64,000 bases of DNA from Arenibacter catalasegens. GTDB lineage: Bacteria > Bacteroidota > Bacteroidia > Flavobacteriales > Flavobacteriaceae. The DNA is taken from NCBI RefSeq assembly GCF_002909235.1, contig NZ_PHQQ01000013.1, positions 62,001-126,000 of the forward strand, read 5' to 3'. The notes under the pieces were generated by a model. It had not been told where the DNA came from. It saw only the letters and a list, made by a program, of their open reading frames with translations, and did not search any database. Position numbers and translations under genes: made by a program. Shown in pieces: positions 53,623 through 63,017 of the stretch; within the stretch, counting starts at the first letter, position 1, and each line of letters begins with the position of its first letter.

Positions 53623-53793
53623 TTAATCAAAGGCGTAGCCTGTGGTAATTCTGAATACAAAAGCATAGAGTACAATCAAGATACTGGCAAAACAAAACCA
53701 GCTCATTGCCTTAAAATAGGATTTAACAAATACATGGCCCATGTTTCTAAATGCTTCTAAATAAATCTCTCGAATTAATTGAACGTTTTTCAT
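53623..53793 (-). CDS. Small conserved membrane protein (DUF6747-like)
   Basis: ATG 53793 gives a 56-residue protein starting MKNVQLIREIYLEAFRN; a 16-residue upstream extension is less likely. It has an amphipathic N-terminal helix, then one membrane segment (about 30-50, AMSWFCFASILIVLYAFVF) and ends TTGYAFD. The type resembles flavobacterial DUF6747, though this name is from memory and not tested. It is monocistronic with its own terminator. Function unknown. Confidence 0.68.
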   Translation of the reverse strand: MKNVQLIREIYLEAFRNMGHVFVKSYFKAMSWFCFASILIVLYAFVFRITTGYAFD

Positions 53794-53841
53794 GATTTTT
53801 GGTTTGGTTATTTCGTGGGTTATAATACTTATATAACTCAA

Positions 53842-54168
53842 AATCTGATGGTTAGGTATTTCATCGGACTTTTTTGTTGTAAATAGCCCTTAGCATGTTG
53901 TGAAAATTAGTTTGGCCAATAATCATAAGTGATAATTTGGATACCAATAACCTTATAGACCTAACCTTAGGACCAATATTTTGTTCAAGGATCCTAAAGG
54001 TTACTTCTTATTATATTGAATGGTTATCATGTAACCTCCCACCCTCCTGCCCAACTGAATTATTCTCTTAAGGGTATATTAGATGAACCCGTTCTGGCAT
54101 AAAAAAAACCGCCCTTTCATTATAAGAAAGGCGGTTTTAACTTTAGTAATTATGTGTATATTATAATA
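53842..54168. other. Intergenic region before the OmpA-type gene
   Basis: These 327 bp hold the terminator of the leftward OmpA-type gene at the right end (54101-54138). The rest is AT-rich without a credible gene or palindrome. Confidence 0.4.
54101..54138 (-). terminator. Terminator of the OmpA-type gene
   Basis: AAAACCGCCCTTTC (54105-54118) and GAAAGGCGGTTTT (54126-54138) pair with one bulge, and the reverse strand runs into eight Ts. It lies 31 bp after the stop at 54169. Confidence 0.85.
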
Positions 54169-56826
54169 TTACATCTTTACAATAATAAACTCTGATCGTC
54201 TGTTAAGTTCGTGTTTTTCCCTACTACAACGCACGCCATTTCCACATTCATTAATCAAACGTTCTTCACCATATCCGATGGCACTTTCAATGCGGTCTGC
54301 AGAAATACCTTTAGAAATAAGATATGCTCTTGAGGACTTTGCCCTTTTGTCCGATAAATATTTGTTGTAAACGTCTGGACCTCGGGAATCGGTATGGGAC
54401 TCAATTTTAATTACCATATCATGGTACTCCGTCATCACTTGTACCAATTTATCAAGCTCTAAAGATGCGTCCTTCCTTATGTACGATTTATCAAAATCGA
54501 AGAAAATCATATCTGTTTTAAGCTTTTTTATACCGTCCTCAATCACTATGAGCTCTTTTAGCTTCTTCATGGTAATATCCACATTAACTACCTCATTTTC
54601 TTTGGTTTCAGCCGTTACCAAGTTTTCAAAGAATTCGTTCTTAGTGGTCTTAATAGCGTATTTGGTGTTAGAATCCAAATCTTCAAACACAAAGGAACCG
54701 TCATCTTCCGTAACCATTTCCTTCAATTTAATATTATTTTCATCCAATAGGGTCACCAATGATTTCGGCATTAGGTCCCCTGTAATCAATTCCGTAACTA
54801 CCCCAGATATGGCATTCTTTACCACCTCTTCCAATACTAGCCTTTCAAACGAATAAATATCATCATCTCCTTTACCGCCACGTCTGTTGGAAGCAAAATA
54901 TCCTTTTTGGTTTTCTTCATTAACGATATATGAAAAATCATCCTTATTACTGTTAATAGGCTGTCCCATATTAACCACTTCCTTGAATCCTTTTTCATCA
55001 TATGCAACCTCATATACATCCAAACCACCAAGTCCTACATGGCCATTGGAAGCGAAGTACAACTTCTTATCATTAATAAATGGAAACATTTCCTTTTGTT
55101 CCGTATTTATTTCTGGTCCCAGGTTCTTAGGCTCGGAATAATTTCCATCTCCCAAAACATCAACAACAAAAATATCAGTCTCGCCAATTGTTCCGGGCAT
55201 ATCTGATACAAAATACAACTTCTTACCATCTGGGCTCAAAGCGGGATGCCCCGTGGAATATTCATCACTGTTAAAAGGGACTTCCTCAGCATCAGTCCAT
55301 TCACCATCAATTCTATTTGAGGTATAAATTTTTAAGTGATTAACACCGTTCTTAGACCTCTTTAATTTTTTGCCATAATTGTTTCTAGTGAAAAACATGG
55401 TTGAATTGTCTGGAGTAAAAGCCACCGATGCTTCATGATACTTAGAATTTATTTTTTTTGAAAACCTGATTGCCTCTTTAAGGTCTTGGGATTCCTTATT
55501 GATCTTTGACACGTAAAGGTCCAGATAGGGTTGATTATTCCACTTATACCGTCTGGTATTAAATATAGATGAGTCTTTTGCGGATGCAAATACTATCTCA
55601 TCCTCATTGTAAAACATTGGTGAAAATTCTGAATACTTGGTATTTATAGCTAGATTTTTAAGTCCAAATTTAAGCTCAGCGCTAAGGATCTTATCCAACA
55701 CCGACTCTTTTTTGCCCGGATTGAAATCCACTTTAGAACCTACATTACCATTCTTGACCTCTTTATCATAAAGACGCATCATTCTTTTAGATTTGGCATA
55801 CTTGCCAGTGCCCTTCAGGGTATGGGCATATTTAAAAATTTGATCAGGGGAAACTTCGTTCTCATATCTTTCAAATACAATATTGTAATAGTAATAGGCT
55901 TTCGCCATGTTCGTATTGTAATAATAGGCATCTCCTGCTTTTTGAAGAATTTCCAAGGAATAATTGTTGGCATCCTTTTTTATGGCTTCTTCATATAATT
56001 CAGCGGCCTCCGCATACCACATTTTGTCAAAATATTGATCTGCTTTTTGAATGAGTCTTGCCGCATTGGGGTTTCCCTTTTCCTTTGATCTATTTTCCTT
56101 TTGGCTAGTACTTTTCAGTGCACTTTCCTCTACAGGACTAAGCATATCATAGGTAACCTCATCAATAGATAACCCTTCCTTGAGCGAAGACTCCTTGTCC
56201 TTAGTGGAGGGCCTTTCCTCCTGTTCTGGCTGTTGAATAGCTTTCGGATAATCTTTTAGGTCTTTAGTGGAGAAGTTGTCATTCGTAGAGATAGGAGTCG
56301 AAAAATTTGAAGCAGAGTTATTTCCTTCTATCTCAATTTTTTTTGTTTTACCGCTATTATCTATATTCATTAGCCAAATAGAATCCGTATAGGTCCCGTT
56401 CAATTTAGAATTACAGGCGGCAATAGCCTTATCCAAGTCATCATACATCCCCAAATAAACATAATTGAGACCATTACTTGCATTACTTATGTAACCAGCA
56501 GCAAAACCCTCCCCCTTTAATTTTTGGGCCAGCTTTTGAGCATTGTCTAAATCGGAAAATACACCTGAAACTATATAAAAACCTTCATCCGCCCCCTTAA
56601 GATTATTAAAGGTCCTACTTTTAATACGGTTGGCCGTAGCCTTCTTTTTAAAGGTTTCCGGGGTAATGGTATTGCCAAAGGTCCATGTGGAACTGGACTT
56701 GCTATTAGCACTTATATCTATATCCGAAAATCGTTCATCCATATTGGAGGGAACGTTTTTCCTAATTCCGTGGGCACTGCCAATAATAGCAAGAAAGAGC
56801 AAGCAGGCTGTTAGAAGTTGTTTCAT
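54169..56826 (-). CDS. SPOR-TPR-PD40-OmpA envelope protein (PorE-like)
   Basis: This 885-residue exported protein starts at ATG 56826 with signal MKQLLTACLLFLAIIGSAHG. The order is a SPOR domain (about 55-140, FYIVSGVFSDLDNAQKLA), a TPR segment (about 265-340), WD40-like PD40 repeats (about 400-640, GHPALSPDGKKLYFVSDM), a carboxypeptidase-regulatory-like domain (about 655-735) and a C-terminal OmpA peptidoglycan-binding domain (about 760-885, IFFDFDKSYIRKDASLELDKL, SDKRAKSSRAYL). The TPR-PD40-CRD-OmpA core is that of PorE, a T9SS component; the N-terminal SPOR is extra. Function is likely envelope anchoring of secretion or gliding machinery. Confidence 0.85.
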   Translation of the reverse strand: MKQLLTACLLFLAIIGSAHGIRKNVPSNMDERFSDIDISANSKSSSTWTFGNTITPETFKKKATANRIKSRTFNNLKGADEGFYIVSGVFSDLDNAQKLAQKLKGEGFAAGYISNASNGLNYVYLGMYDDLDKAIAACNSKLNGTYTDSIWLMNIDNSGKTKKIEIEGNNSASNFSTPISTNDNFSTKDLKDYPKAIQQPEQEERPSTKDKESSLKEGLSIDEVTYDMLSPVEESALKSTSQKENRSKEKGNPNAARLIQKADQYFDKMWYAEAAELYEEAIKKDANNYSLEILQKAGDAYYYNTNMAKAYYYYNIVFERYENEVSPDQIFKYAHTLKGTGKYAKSKRMMRLYDKEVKNGNVGSKVDFNPGKKESVLDKILSAELKFGLKNLAINTKYSEFSPMFYNEDEIVFASAKDSSIFNTRRYKWNNQPYLDLYVSKINKESQDLKEAIRFSKKINSKYHEASVAFTPDNSTMFFTRNNYGKKLKRSKNGVNHLKIYTSNRIDGEWTDAEEVPFNSDEYSTGHPALSPDGKKLYFVSDMPGTIGETDIFVVDVLGDGNYSEPKNLGPEINTEQKEMFPFINDKKLYFASNGHVGLGGLDVYEVAYDEKGFKEVVNMGQPINSNKDDFSYIVNEENQKGYFASNRRGGKGDDDIYSFERLVLEEVVKNAISGVVTELITGDLMPKSLVTLLDENNIKLKEMVTEDDGSFVFEDLDSNTKYAIKTTKNEFFENLVTAETKENEVVNVDITMKKLKELIVIEDGIKKLKTDMIFFDFDKSYIRKDASLELDKLVQVMTEYHDMVIKIESHTDSRGPDVYNKYLSDKRAKSSRAYLISKGISADRIESAIGYGEERLINECGNGVRCSREKHELNRRSEFIIVKM

Positions 56827-57383
56827 TGTTGTATAATTAAAAAAATCTAGGGCTCTATTTTCAATAGTTCCCAGTATCTGCAAAGGTCAAGAATTAACTT
56901 CCTAATCAAATCCACAAATACCTTATATTTTATTACCAACGCTAAAACTAGATCTGTTAGTGCCGTAAAAAAATTATTTGTTGTGAATGCACTGTTTTTA
57001 TTGGTGTAACCCCAATAAAAAACAATGTATTAAACATTTAGCATGAAAGGAAGTCGTGTAAAGTGAAGTGATATCCCCAAAGAAATCGCGGTGAATTTAA
57101 ATAATTCCATTCTCAAATATTCTTTTAGAAGGCACACAACAAAGCCATTTTGAACCAGTGAAATGGATTGAAATGTTTTCAATATAATTAAAATGCCAAT
57201 TGGCAAATGGTTCTATATTGTATTGTTTTAATCTTATTAAAAAAGTAAAAGTGAGATGCAGTTATTACAACTTCCGGCCTGTGTATAAATAGTAAAGATA
57301 ATAGCCTCCTAAAATATAGAACGGGTATAAACCAAAAAACATCTACACAGTGGTAGATGTCTTTTGTATATAACGTAACTATT
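56827..57383. other. 557-bp gap between tatA and the OmpA-type gene
   Basis: The gap contains an inverted repeat GTTTTTATTGG / CCAATAAAAAAC (56994-57023), a palindrome TGCCAATTGGCA (57194-57205) and the tatA terminator (57334-57361). No open frame of note. The 56994 hairpin could be a terminator, but no gene ends beside it. Confidence 0.4.
57334..57361 (-). terminator. tatA terminator
   Basis: ACATCTAC (57339-57346) and GTAGATGT (57353-57360) form a stem followed by T-rich sequence on the reverse strand, 23 bp after the tatA stop. Confidence 0.75.
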
Positions 57384-57569
57384 CTATTTTTCCTTTTTCT
57401 CCTCTAATTTATCGTCATCCTTGGAAGCATCTTTAAATTCTTTGATGCCGCTTCCCAATCCACGCATCAATTCAGGAATTTTCTTTCCTCCAAATAATAA
57501 TAAGACTATCGCCACAACCAAGGCTATTTGCATTGGACCAATGACTAAAAATGTGTTTAAAGTTATCAT
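57384..57569 (-). CDS. tatA: Sec-independent protein translocase TatA
   Basis: This 61-residue protein has one membrane helix (about 10-27, [20 protein letters not shown]) followed by the FGxKKIPEL motif, an amphipathic helix and a charged tail ([15 protein letters not shown]). That is the TatA/E plan. The ATG at 57569 gives the standard short N-terminus. TatA polymers form the channel for folded, cofactor-bearing proteins. TatC is not in this window. TACCTTTG (57591-57598) is its -7 element. Confidence 0.9.
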   Translation of the reverse strand: MITLNTFLVIGPMQIALVVAIVLLLFGGKKIPELMRGLGSGIKEFKDASKDDDKLEEKKEK

Positions 57570-57590
57570 AGTATGATGATTTAAGAGTAA

Positions 57591-57598
57591 CAAAGGTA
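57591..57598 (-). promoter_or_regulatory. -7 element of tatA
   Basis: Reverse-strand TACCTTTG matches TAnnTTTG, 21 nt before the chosen tatA ATG at 57569 and inside the alternative longer start region. Confidence 0.5.
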
Positions 57599-57753
57599 CT
57601 AAAAAAGATGTTAAAATGCTGTTAATTTTGACCTCTAAAATATATTTTAATTATTCTAAATTAGAATATATTTTGTTAATAGATACTTTTGCAGTGATAT
57701 AAGTGTTGAAAATCAAATTTAATAATAAAGGAATTAAATTTAAATACTAACCT

Positions 57754-57761
57754 TATCTTTG
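57754..57761 (+). promoter_or_regulatory. -7 element of the M23 peptidase operon
   Basis: TATCTTTG matches TAnnTTTG, 6 nt before the ATG at 57768. An in-frame TTG at 57759 overlaps it, supporting the ATG. The leader would be only 1-2 nt. Confidence 0.55.
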
Positions 57762-57767
57762 TTTATT

Positions 57768-58637
57768 ATGGCCAAAAAGGTAAAGAAAAGAAAAGAAATT
57801 AAGCAGAAACTTTTACATAAGTATCGCCTGGTGATTTTGAACGAAAGTACTTTTGAGGAAAAACTTTCATTTAAATTAAGTAGAATGAATGTTTTTGTCA
57901 CAGGATCCCTTTTCATAATTGCATTGATAGGTTTCACCATATTATTAATAGCATTTACACCCTTAAGGGAATATATTCCTGGATATTCTTCCACTAAACT
58001 AAAGCGACAGGCTACCGAACTCACCTACAGGACAGATTCCCTTGTTGCAACCCTGAATTATACCAACAGGTATCTAGATAACATAAGAAAGGTTTTGCGG
58101 GGCGATATAGAAAATAACGAAATCAACAGGGATTCCCTATTCGAGCAATATAAGCTAGATCCATCCACTATAGATTTAACCCCAATAAAAGAAGATTCCC
58201 TATTAAGGGCACAAGTGGCTTTAGAAGATAAATATAATTTATTCGAAAGAAACATTAATAATCCTGGTCAAGTACTTTTTTCTCCTTTAAGCGGTACCTT
58301 GTCCCAGGGATTTGATGCGCAAAACAAACATTTTGCCGTAGATGTCGTGGCACCTAAGGACAGCCCGATCAAAGCTGTAGCCAATGGTACTGTAGTTTTT
58401 GCGGAATGGACTGCAGAAACGGGTAACGTTATTATCCTTGAACATGTGGATGGCCTTTTAAGTGTTTACAAGCATAACGGAGCACTAAACAAAAGCCAAG
58501 GCGATGTAGTTAGATCAGGAGAGGTAATTGCATCAGTCGGGAATACCGGTGAGTTAACCACAGGGCCCCATCTACACTTTGAGCTTTGGAGCAACGGCAG
58601 CCCTATCAATCCACTGGATTTTATAGATTTTAAATAA
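57768..58637 (+). CDS. M23 family metallopeptidase, membrane-anchored
   Basis: This 289-residue protein has a Lys/Arg-rich cytosolic start, a membrane helix (about 44-64, FVTGSLFIIALIGFTILLIAF), a short coiled region and a LytM/M23 domain (about 175-285). Both zinc motifs are intact: HFAVDVVAP (H and D) and the HxH in GPHLHFELW. It should cut peptidoglycan cross-links from the periplasmic face. It is the first of the series M23-GH3-DUF6909-Wzz-rfbB and precedes the GH3 gene by 6 bp. Confidence 0.91.
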   Translation: MAKKVKKRKEIKQKLLHKYRLVILNESTFEEKLSFKLSRMNVFVTGSLFIIALIGFTILLIAFTPLREYIPGYSSTKLKRQATELTYRTDSLVATLNYTNRYLDNIRKVLRGDIENNEINRDSLFEQYKLDPSTIDLTPIKEDSLLRAQVALEDKYNLFERNINNPGQVLFSPLSGTLSQGFDAQNKHFAVDVVAPKDSPIKAVANGTVVFAEWTAETGNVIILEHVDGLLSVYKHNGALNKSQGDVVRSGEVIASVGNTGELTTGPHLHFELWSNGSPINPLDFIDFK

Positions 58638-58643
58638 AATTAG

Positions 58644-60143
58644 ATGAGTTTAAAATCATTTGCAGCAAAAATATTTGCCCAGAATATCGCCAGACAAACT
58701 TCTAAGTGGGTTAATAAACCCATTGAAACGCAAGAAGCAGTTTTCAATTCGCTCATCGCTAGAGCAAAACAAACCAACTTTGGCAAGGACCACCATTTCT
58801 CGAAGATACAGACCCATAGCGACTTTGTAGAAAATGTTCCCATTAGGGATTATGAGGAATTAAAGGGATACGTAGAGAAAGTGGTTGCCGGTGAAAAAGA
58901 TATACTTTGGCCGGGTAAGCCTGCCTATTTTGCCAAAACTTCAGGTACTACATCTGGTGTAAAATATATACCCATTACACATGAATCTATAAAATACCAA
59001 ATAGAAGCTTCGCGAAATGCCATTCTTAATTACATTCACGAAACGGGAAATGCTGATTTTGTAGATGGGAAAATGATATTTCTTCAGGGAAGTCCTGAAA
59101 TGAAGGAAAAAAACGGGATCAAAATTGGTAGATTATCAGGAATATCTGCCCATTATGTCCCCAACTACCTCCAAAAAAACCGATTACCCAGTTGGGAAAC
59201 CAATTGTTTGGAAGATTGGGACACGAAAGTGAATAAAATTGTGGCTGAAACGGTCAACGAAAACATGACGGTTATTGCGGGAATACCTTCATGGGTTCAA
59301 ATGTATTTTGAGAAGCTAAACATTAAAACAGATAAAAAAGTTGGAAATCTTTTCAAAGATTTCCAACTTTTTATTTATGGTGGGGTCAATTACGAACCTT
59401 ATCGGGCAAAGTTTGAAAATCTCATCGGGCGAAGGGTAGACAGCATAGAACTATTTCCGGCTAGTGAGGGGTTTTTCGCCTACCAAAATTCGCAAAAAGA
59501 AAAGGGAATGCTCCTATTATTGAATTCCGGTATCTTTTATGAGTTTGTCAAGGCTGATGAATTCTTTGTCAAAAACCCCAAACGGATTACCCTAAAGGAA
59601 GTAGAACTAGGAGTTAATTATGTTATGATCATTTCTACCAATGCAGGATTATGGGGATATAATTTAGGAGATACCGTTCAGTTTATTTCATTAAAACCCT
59701 TTAAAATCATCGTCTCCGGTAGAATAAAACATTTTATTTCCGCATTTGGGGAGCACGTTATTGGAAAAGAAGTGGAAGAGGCTATGCAACAGGCCATAGA
59801 GGGCACCGATGCTAGGATAAACGAATTTACCGTAGCACCGCAGATTAATCCGGAGATTAACGAACTTCCATACCACGAATGGCTGATCGAATTTGAAAAC
59901 CCCCCATCGGATATCAAGAAATTTATCCACATATTGGACAACTCCCTTCAGAGGCAGAATAGTTACTATTTCGACTTAATCGAAGGAAACATACTTCAAA
60001 CACTCAAAATTTCGCAAATTAAAACTGGAGGTTTTCAGGATTATATGCAATCTATCGGAAAACTAGGAGGTCAAAATAAAGTTCAAAGATTATCCAATGA
60101 TCGAAAAGTAGCGGATATCTTAAGAAGTAAGTTCATGAAATAA
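58644..60143 (+). CDS. GH3 family acyl-adenylating protein
   Basis: This 499-residue protein belongs to the GH3 (auxin-responsive promoter) family, best known for coupling amino acids to plant hormones. It carries AYFAKTSGTTSGVKYIP (about 92-108), the adenylate-forming P-loop, and the GH3-typical YGGVNYEPYRAKFE and ELFPASEGFFAYQ. Bacterial members are frequent in Bacteroidota, with unknown substrates. It begins 6 bp after the M23 peptidase and precedes a DUF6909-like gene by 123 bp. Confidence 0.88.
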   Translation: MSLKSFAAKIFAQNIARQTSKWVNKPIETQEAVFNSLIARAKQTNFGKDHHFSKIQTHSDFVENVPIRDYEELKGYVEKVVAGEKDILWPGKPAYFAKTSGTTSGVKYIPITHESIKYQIEASRNAILNYIHETGNADFVDGKMIFLQGSPEMKEKNGIKIGRLSGISAHYVPNYLQKNRLPSWETNCLEDWDTKVNKIVAETVNENMTVIAGIPSWVQMYFEKLNIKTDKKVGNLFKDFQLFIYGGVNYEPYRAKFENLIGRRVDSIELFPASEGFFAYQNSQKEKGMLLLLNSGIFYEFVKADEFFVKNPKRITLKEVELGVNYVMIISTNAGLWGYNLGDTVQFISLKPFKIIVSGRIKHFISAFGEHVIGKEVEEAMQQAIEGTDARINEFTVAPQINPEINELPYHEWLIEFENPPSDIKKFIHILDNSLQRQNSYYFDLIEGNILQTLKISQIKTGGFQDYMQSIGKLGGQNKVQRLSNDRKVADILRSKFMK

Positions 60144-60244
60144 ATTAGAGATTGCATTCGACAAAAAAGTCTAATTTTAATACATAAGCTCCTAAAAGGT
60201 AATAGAGAAAAATCCCTCACGGAGAAAATAAACAATTTAAATTG

Positions 60245-60252
60245 TAGTTTTG
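60245..60252 (+). promoter_or_regulatory. -7 element of the DUF6909-like gene
   Basis: TAGTTTTG matches TAnnTTTG, 14 nt before the ATG at 60267. It suggests the gene has its own promoter in addition to the upstream GH3 transcript. Confidence 0.5.
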
Positions 60253-60266
60253 CACGAAATCTGCTT

Positions 60267-61952
60267 ATGAGTAAATCCGTTAACACGACTAGGGCACAAG
60301 ATTCCACCAATGCCATTGAGCGCTTGTATATTACAATGCGACATCTCTTCAATCGTGGTTTTTACAAGCCTTCTGGTGTTTCCGGAGCTGCACTAAGACA
60401 GTCTCTATTACAACTACGTCCAGAAATCTATGGCTCCATCGCCGATGAAAAAGCCGAGCTAAACGGGCTAATGTATGTTTTGGAAAGATTGCCGGAAGGC
60501 ATAGAACAATGCCGGTTTATAAACTTAACTTCGGATGAAGGATATGCCGGTTCCCAGTTTAAACCCATTATTCCACCAAAAAGACGCAGAAACTGTTATA
60601 GGATCGATGATGAACAGATGAATATTGAAATCACCAGAGGTAGATCCGATATTTATGACATACTTACCCATCTCACTTTTTTATTTATTGAATCGGAAAA
60701 GCTCAGTAAAAAAGTGCTTATAGAAGATACGGATAAAACGGTTAGGGACTGGGTGAAATTGGTTGAGGCGGCCCAAAAGGAGGAACTTTCCCAATTGGAA
60801 AGAGAGGTTGCTTTGATTCATGTAGCTAATATATTGGGGAGGCCGTTTATAGAAATTATGGCGGTTCACAAGCAGTTATCCACCACTACTCAACCAGAAC
60901 GCTTTTTAAAAATCATCTATTGGTTGGGCAAGCTGGCCATTGAGGAAGAAACAACGGGAAATAAAAGGGCTATTACTTTTAGTCCCATGTTGCGTGAACG
61001 TTTGGGACATCATATTCATGGGGAACGTTGGGCCAATAGGATAAAGGAATCATTGATGGAGAATAGCCTTTTAGACCGCCCCATCCACATTATAAGTGCC
61101 AATATGCACAGTGTAATGAATTCTTTGTTTGCTCAAAAGGCACTTTCAAAATCGTTCAAGTCCAAAACAAAATTAGAATTATTTGAAGCTTTAAGCATTC
61201 CCAAAAATTCTAGTTTAAGAGAAAAAGTCAGTGCCCATGCTAAAAAGAATGGGATGATCTCTATTGATGACGTTTCCGGAACCAATATAGATGTCCAAAT
61301 TTTTGATATGTCGAGATTGGGTACAGGAACCTGTTGCTATGAATTGGCCACGAATTGCCCGGAAAGTGAAAAACCTGTTATCTTTGTAATGGATTACGCC
61401 TTTGGGGAACAGGCCTACGAAACGATTGATGAATTATTAAAACCCTATAGGGTCAAAAAAAACCAAGAGGTATTTTTGAATGTAACGTCAATCACAATAA
61501 TGGGGAAAGCAGGAATTTTGGAGGGTGGAAAAGGGGACATCATGATTCCGGATGCCCATATTTTTGAAGGAACGGCGGACAATTACCCATTTGTAAATGA
61601 ATTAAGTAAGGAAGATTTCGAAGGCAACGGACTTAAGGTGCTTCAGGGAGCAATGGTAACCGTTTTGGGTACCTCCTTACAGAATAGGGACGTCCTTAAA
61701 TTCTTCCATGAATCCACTTGGAATGTTATCGGATTGGAAATGGAGGGTGTGCATTATCAAAAAGCCATACAGTCCGCTTCCAAGATCAGAAAAAGTATAC
61801 GGGAAGACGTTAAAGTACGATATGCCTATTACGCCTCTGATAATCCCTTGGAAACCGGGAGTACATTAGCCTCGGGAGGTTTGGGTACTACGGGGGTGAA
61901 ACCCACTTATTTGATTACGGACAAAATACTAACACAAATATTTAATTCTTAA
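60267..61952 (+). CDS. DUF6909-like protein with nucleoside-phosphorylase-like tail
   Basis: This 561-residue cytosolic protein begins with a helical region (GVSGAALRQSLLQLRPEIYGS) and carries ITRGRSDIYDILTHLTFLF. The last 110 residues (VTVLGTSLQNRDVLKFFHESTWNVIGLEMEGVHY) recall the C-terminal part of the MTA/SAH nucleosidase and purine-nucleoside-phosphorylase superfamily, whose signature is the similar DMEGA. The name DUF6909 is my best recollection and unverified. It is followed 6 bp later by the Wzz-like gene. Function unknown. Confidence 0.68.
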   Translation: MSKSVNTTRAQDSTNAIERLYITMRHLFNRGFYKPSGVSGAALRQSLLQLRPEIYGSIADEKAELNGLMYVLERLPEGIEQCRFINLTSDEGYAGSQFKPIIPPKRRRNCYRIDDEQMNIEITRGRSDIYDILTHLTFLFIESEKLSKKVLIEDTDKTVRDWVKLVEAAQKEELSQLEREVALIHVANILGRPFIEIMAVHKQLSTTTQPERFLKIIYWLGKLAIEEETTGNKRAITFSPMLRERLGHHIHGERWANRIKESLMENSLLDRPIHIISANMHSVMNSLFAQKALSKSFKSKTKLELFEALSIPKNSSLREKVSAHAKKNGMISIDDVSGTNIDVQIFDMSRLGTGTCCYELATNCPESEKPVIFVMDYAFGEQAYETIDELLKPYRVKKNQEVFLNVTSITIMGKAGILEGGKGDIMIPDAHIFEGTADNYPFVNELSKEDFEGNGLKVLQGAMVTVLGTSLQNRDVLKFFHESTWNVIGLEMEGVHYQKAIQSASKIRKSIREDVKVRYAYYASDNPLETGSTLASGGLGTTGVKPTYLITDKILTQIFNS

Positions 61953-61958
61953 ATTAAT

Positions 61959-63014
61959 ATGGCCAATCAGCAACCAACTCCTAACCATTCTTCTTCTGAG
62001 GAAGTCGATTTAGGGCAACTGTTTCAATTAATTGGAAATGGATTCAAGAAATTTTTCCATTTTATTGGAAACATATTCAAAGGAATTTTTCATTCAGTTA
62101 TTCTATTCCTTCTCTTTGTACAAAAGCATTTTATAAAATTTGTGATTGCCGCTGTTATAGGTTTAGCCCTAGGAATCTACTTGGATATGGTAAAAGAACC
62201 ACAATATATCTCCACTATGGTGGTTGAGCCCAATTTTAACAGTGTACAGCAGTTATACAACAATGTTAATTTTTACAATGAGCTGGCTGAAGCAGAAGAC
62301 TCTACAGCATTAGCAGAAGCCTTGGATGTCAGTGTTACTGAGGCTGCGAAACTAAAAAAGTTTGTATTAGAGTCCTATTCAGATGAAAACCAAAAGGTAC
62401 AACTTTTCGATAAATTTGTGCGAAGTTTGGATTCAACTACCAAAAAGGCTATCGATATGGAAAATTATTTGAAAAATTTTAATTCCATGGATGCACGTTT
62501 CCATACTATTTCTGTAACCGCAACAAATAGTTCGGTAGCCAAAACAATACAGCCCTCTATTATTAAGTCAATTTCCAGGAATGAATATTTTCAGCTCCAA
62601 CAGAGCATTAGTGACCAAAACATTAGTTTACAGGATAGTCTATATAAAAAGCAATTAATGGAGGTCGACTCTCTACAGCATTTATATAAGCGCGTAATGG
62701 AAAAAGAGGCCGAAAGACCTCAACAGGGAACCAATATTAGTTTAGGTGAAAATGGTGGTCAAGAGAACAAGGAATTGGCCTTGATAAACCAGGTTGACAA
62801 ATTAAAACAGAGCCTAGTATTGTTAAACGAAGAAAGGGCCAATAAATCCAGCATCCTAAACGTCATCTCCGCCTTCCCAAGAAGAGGAGTAGAAATCAAG
62901 GGTATTTTTAATAGCTATAAATTTTGGATTCCACTTGGATTTATTGGAATTACCTTGATACTTTTAAGTCTGCTGGATTTGAACATATATTTAAAAAAAT
63001 ATAAAAAAGAATAA
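61959..63014 (+). CDS. Wzz-like chain-length / polysaccharide co-polymerase
   Basis: This 351-residue protein has two membrane helices (about 58-78 and 322-342) flanking a large periplasmic domain with coiled coil (about 225-300, LQDSLYKKQLMEVDSLQHLYKR). That is the Wzz/PCP layout, although the typical Pro/Gly-rich second helix motif is weak. It lies 6 bp after the DUF6909-like gene and 3 bp before rfbB, so a role in controlling sugar polymer length is consistent. Confidence 0.74.
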   Translation: MANQQPTPNHSSSEEVDLGQLFQLIGNGFKKFFHFIGNIFKGIFHSVILFLLFVQKHFIKFVIAAVIGLALGIYLDMVKEPQYISTMVVEPNFNSVQQLYNNVNFYNELAEAEDSTALAEALDVSVTEAAKLKKFVLESYSDENQKVQLFDKFVRSLDSTTKKAIDMENYLKNFNSMDARFHTISVTATNSSVAKTIQPSIIKSISRNEYFQLQQSISDQNISLQDSLYKKQLMEVDSLQHLYKRVMEKEAERPQQGTNISLGENGGQENKELALINQVDKLKQSLVLLNEERANKSSILNVISAFPRRGVEIKGIFNSYKFWIPLGFIGITLILLSLLDLNIYLKKYKKE

Positions 63015-63017
63015 TCT

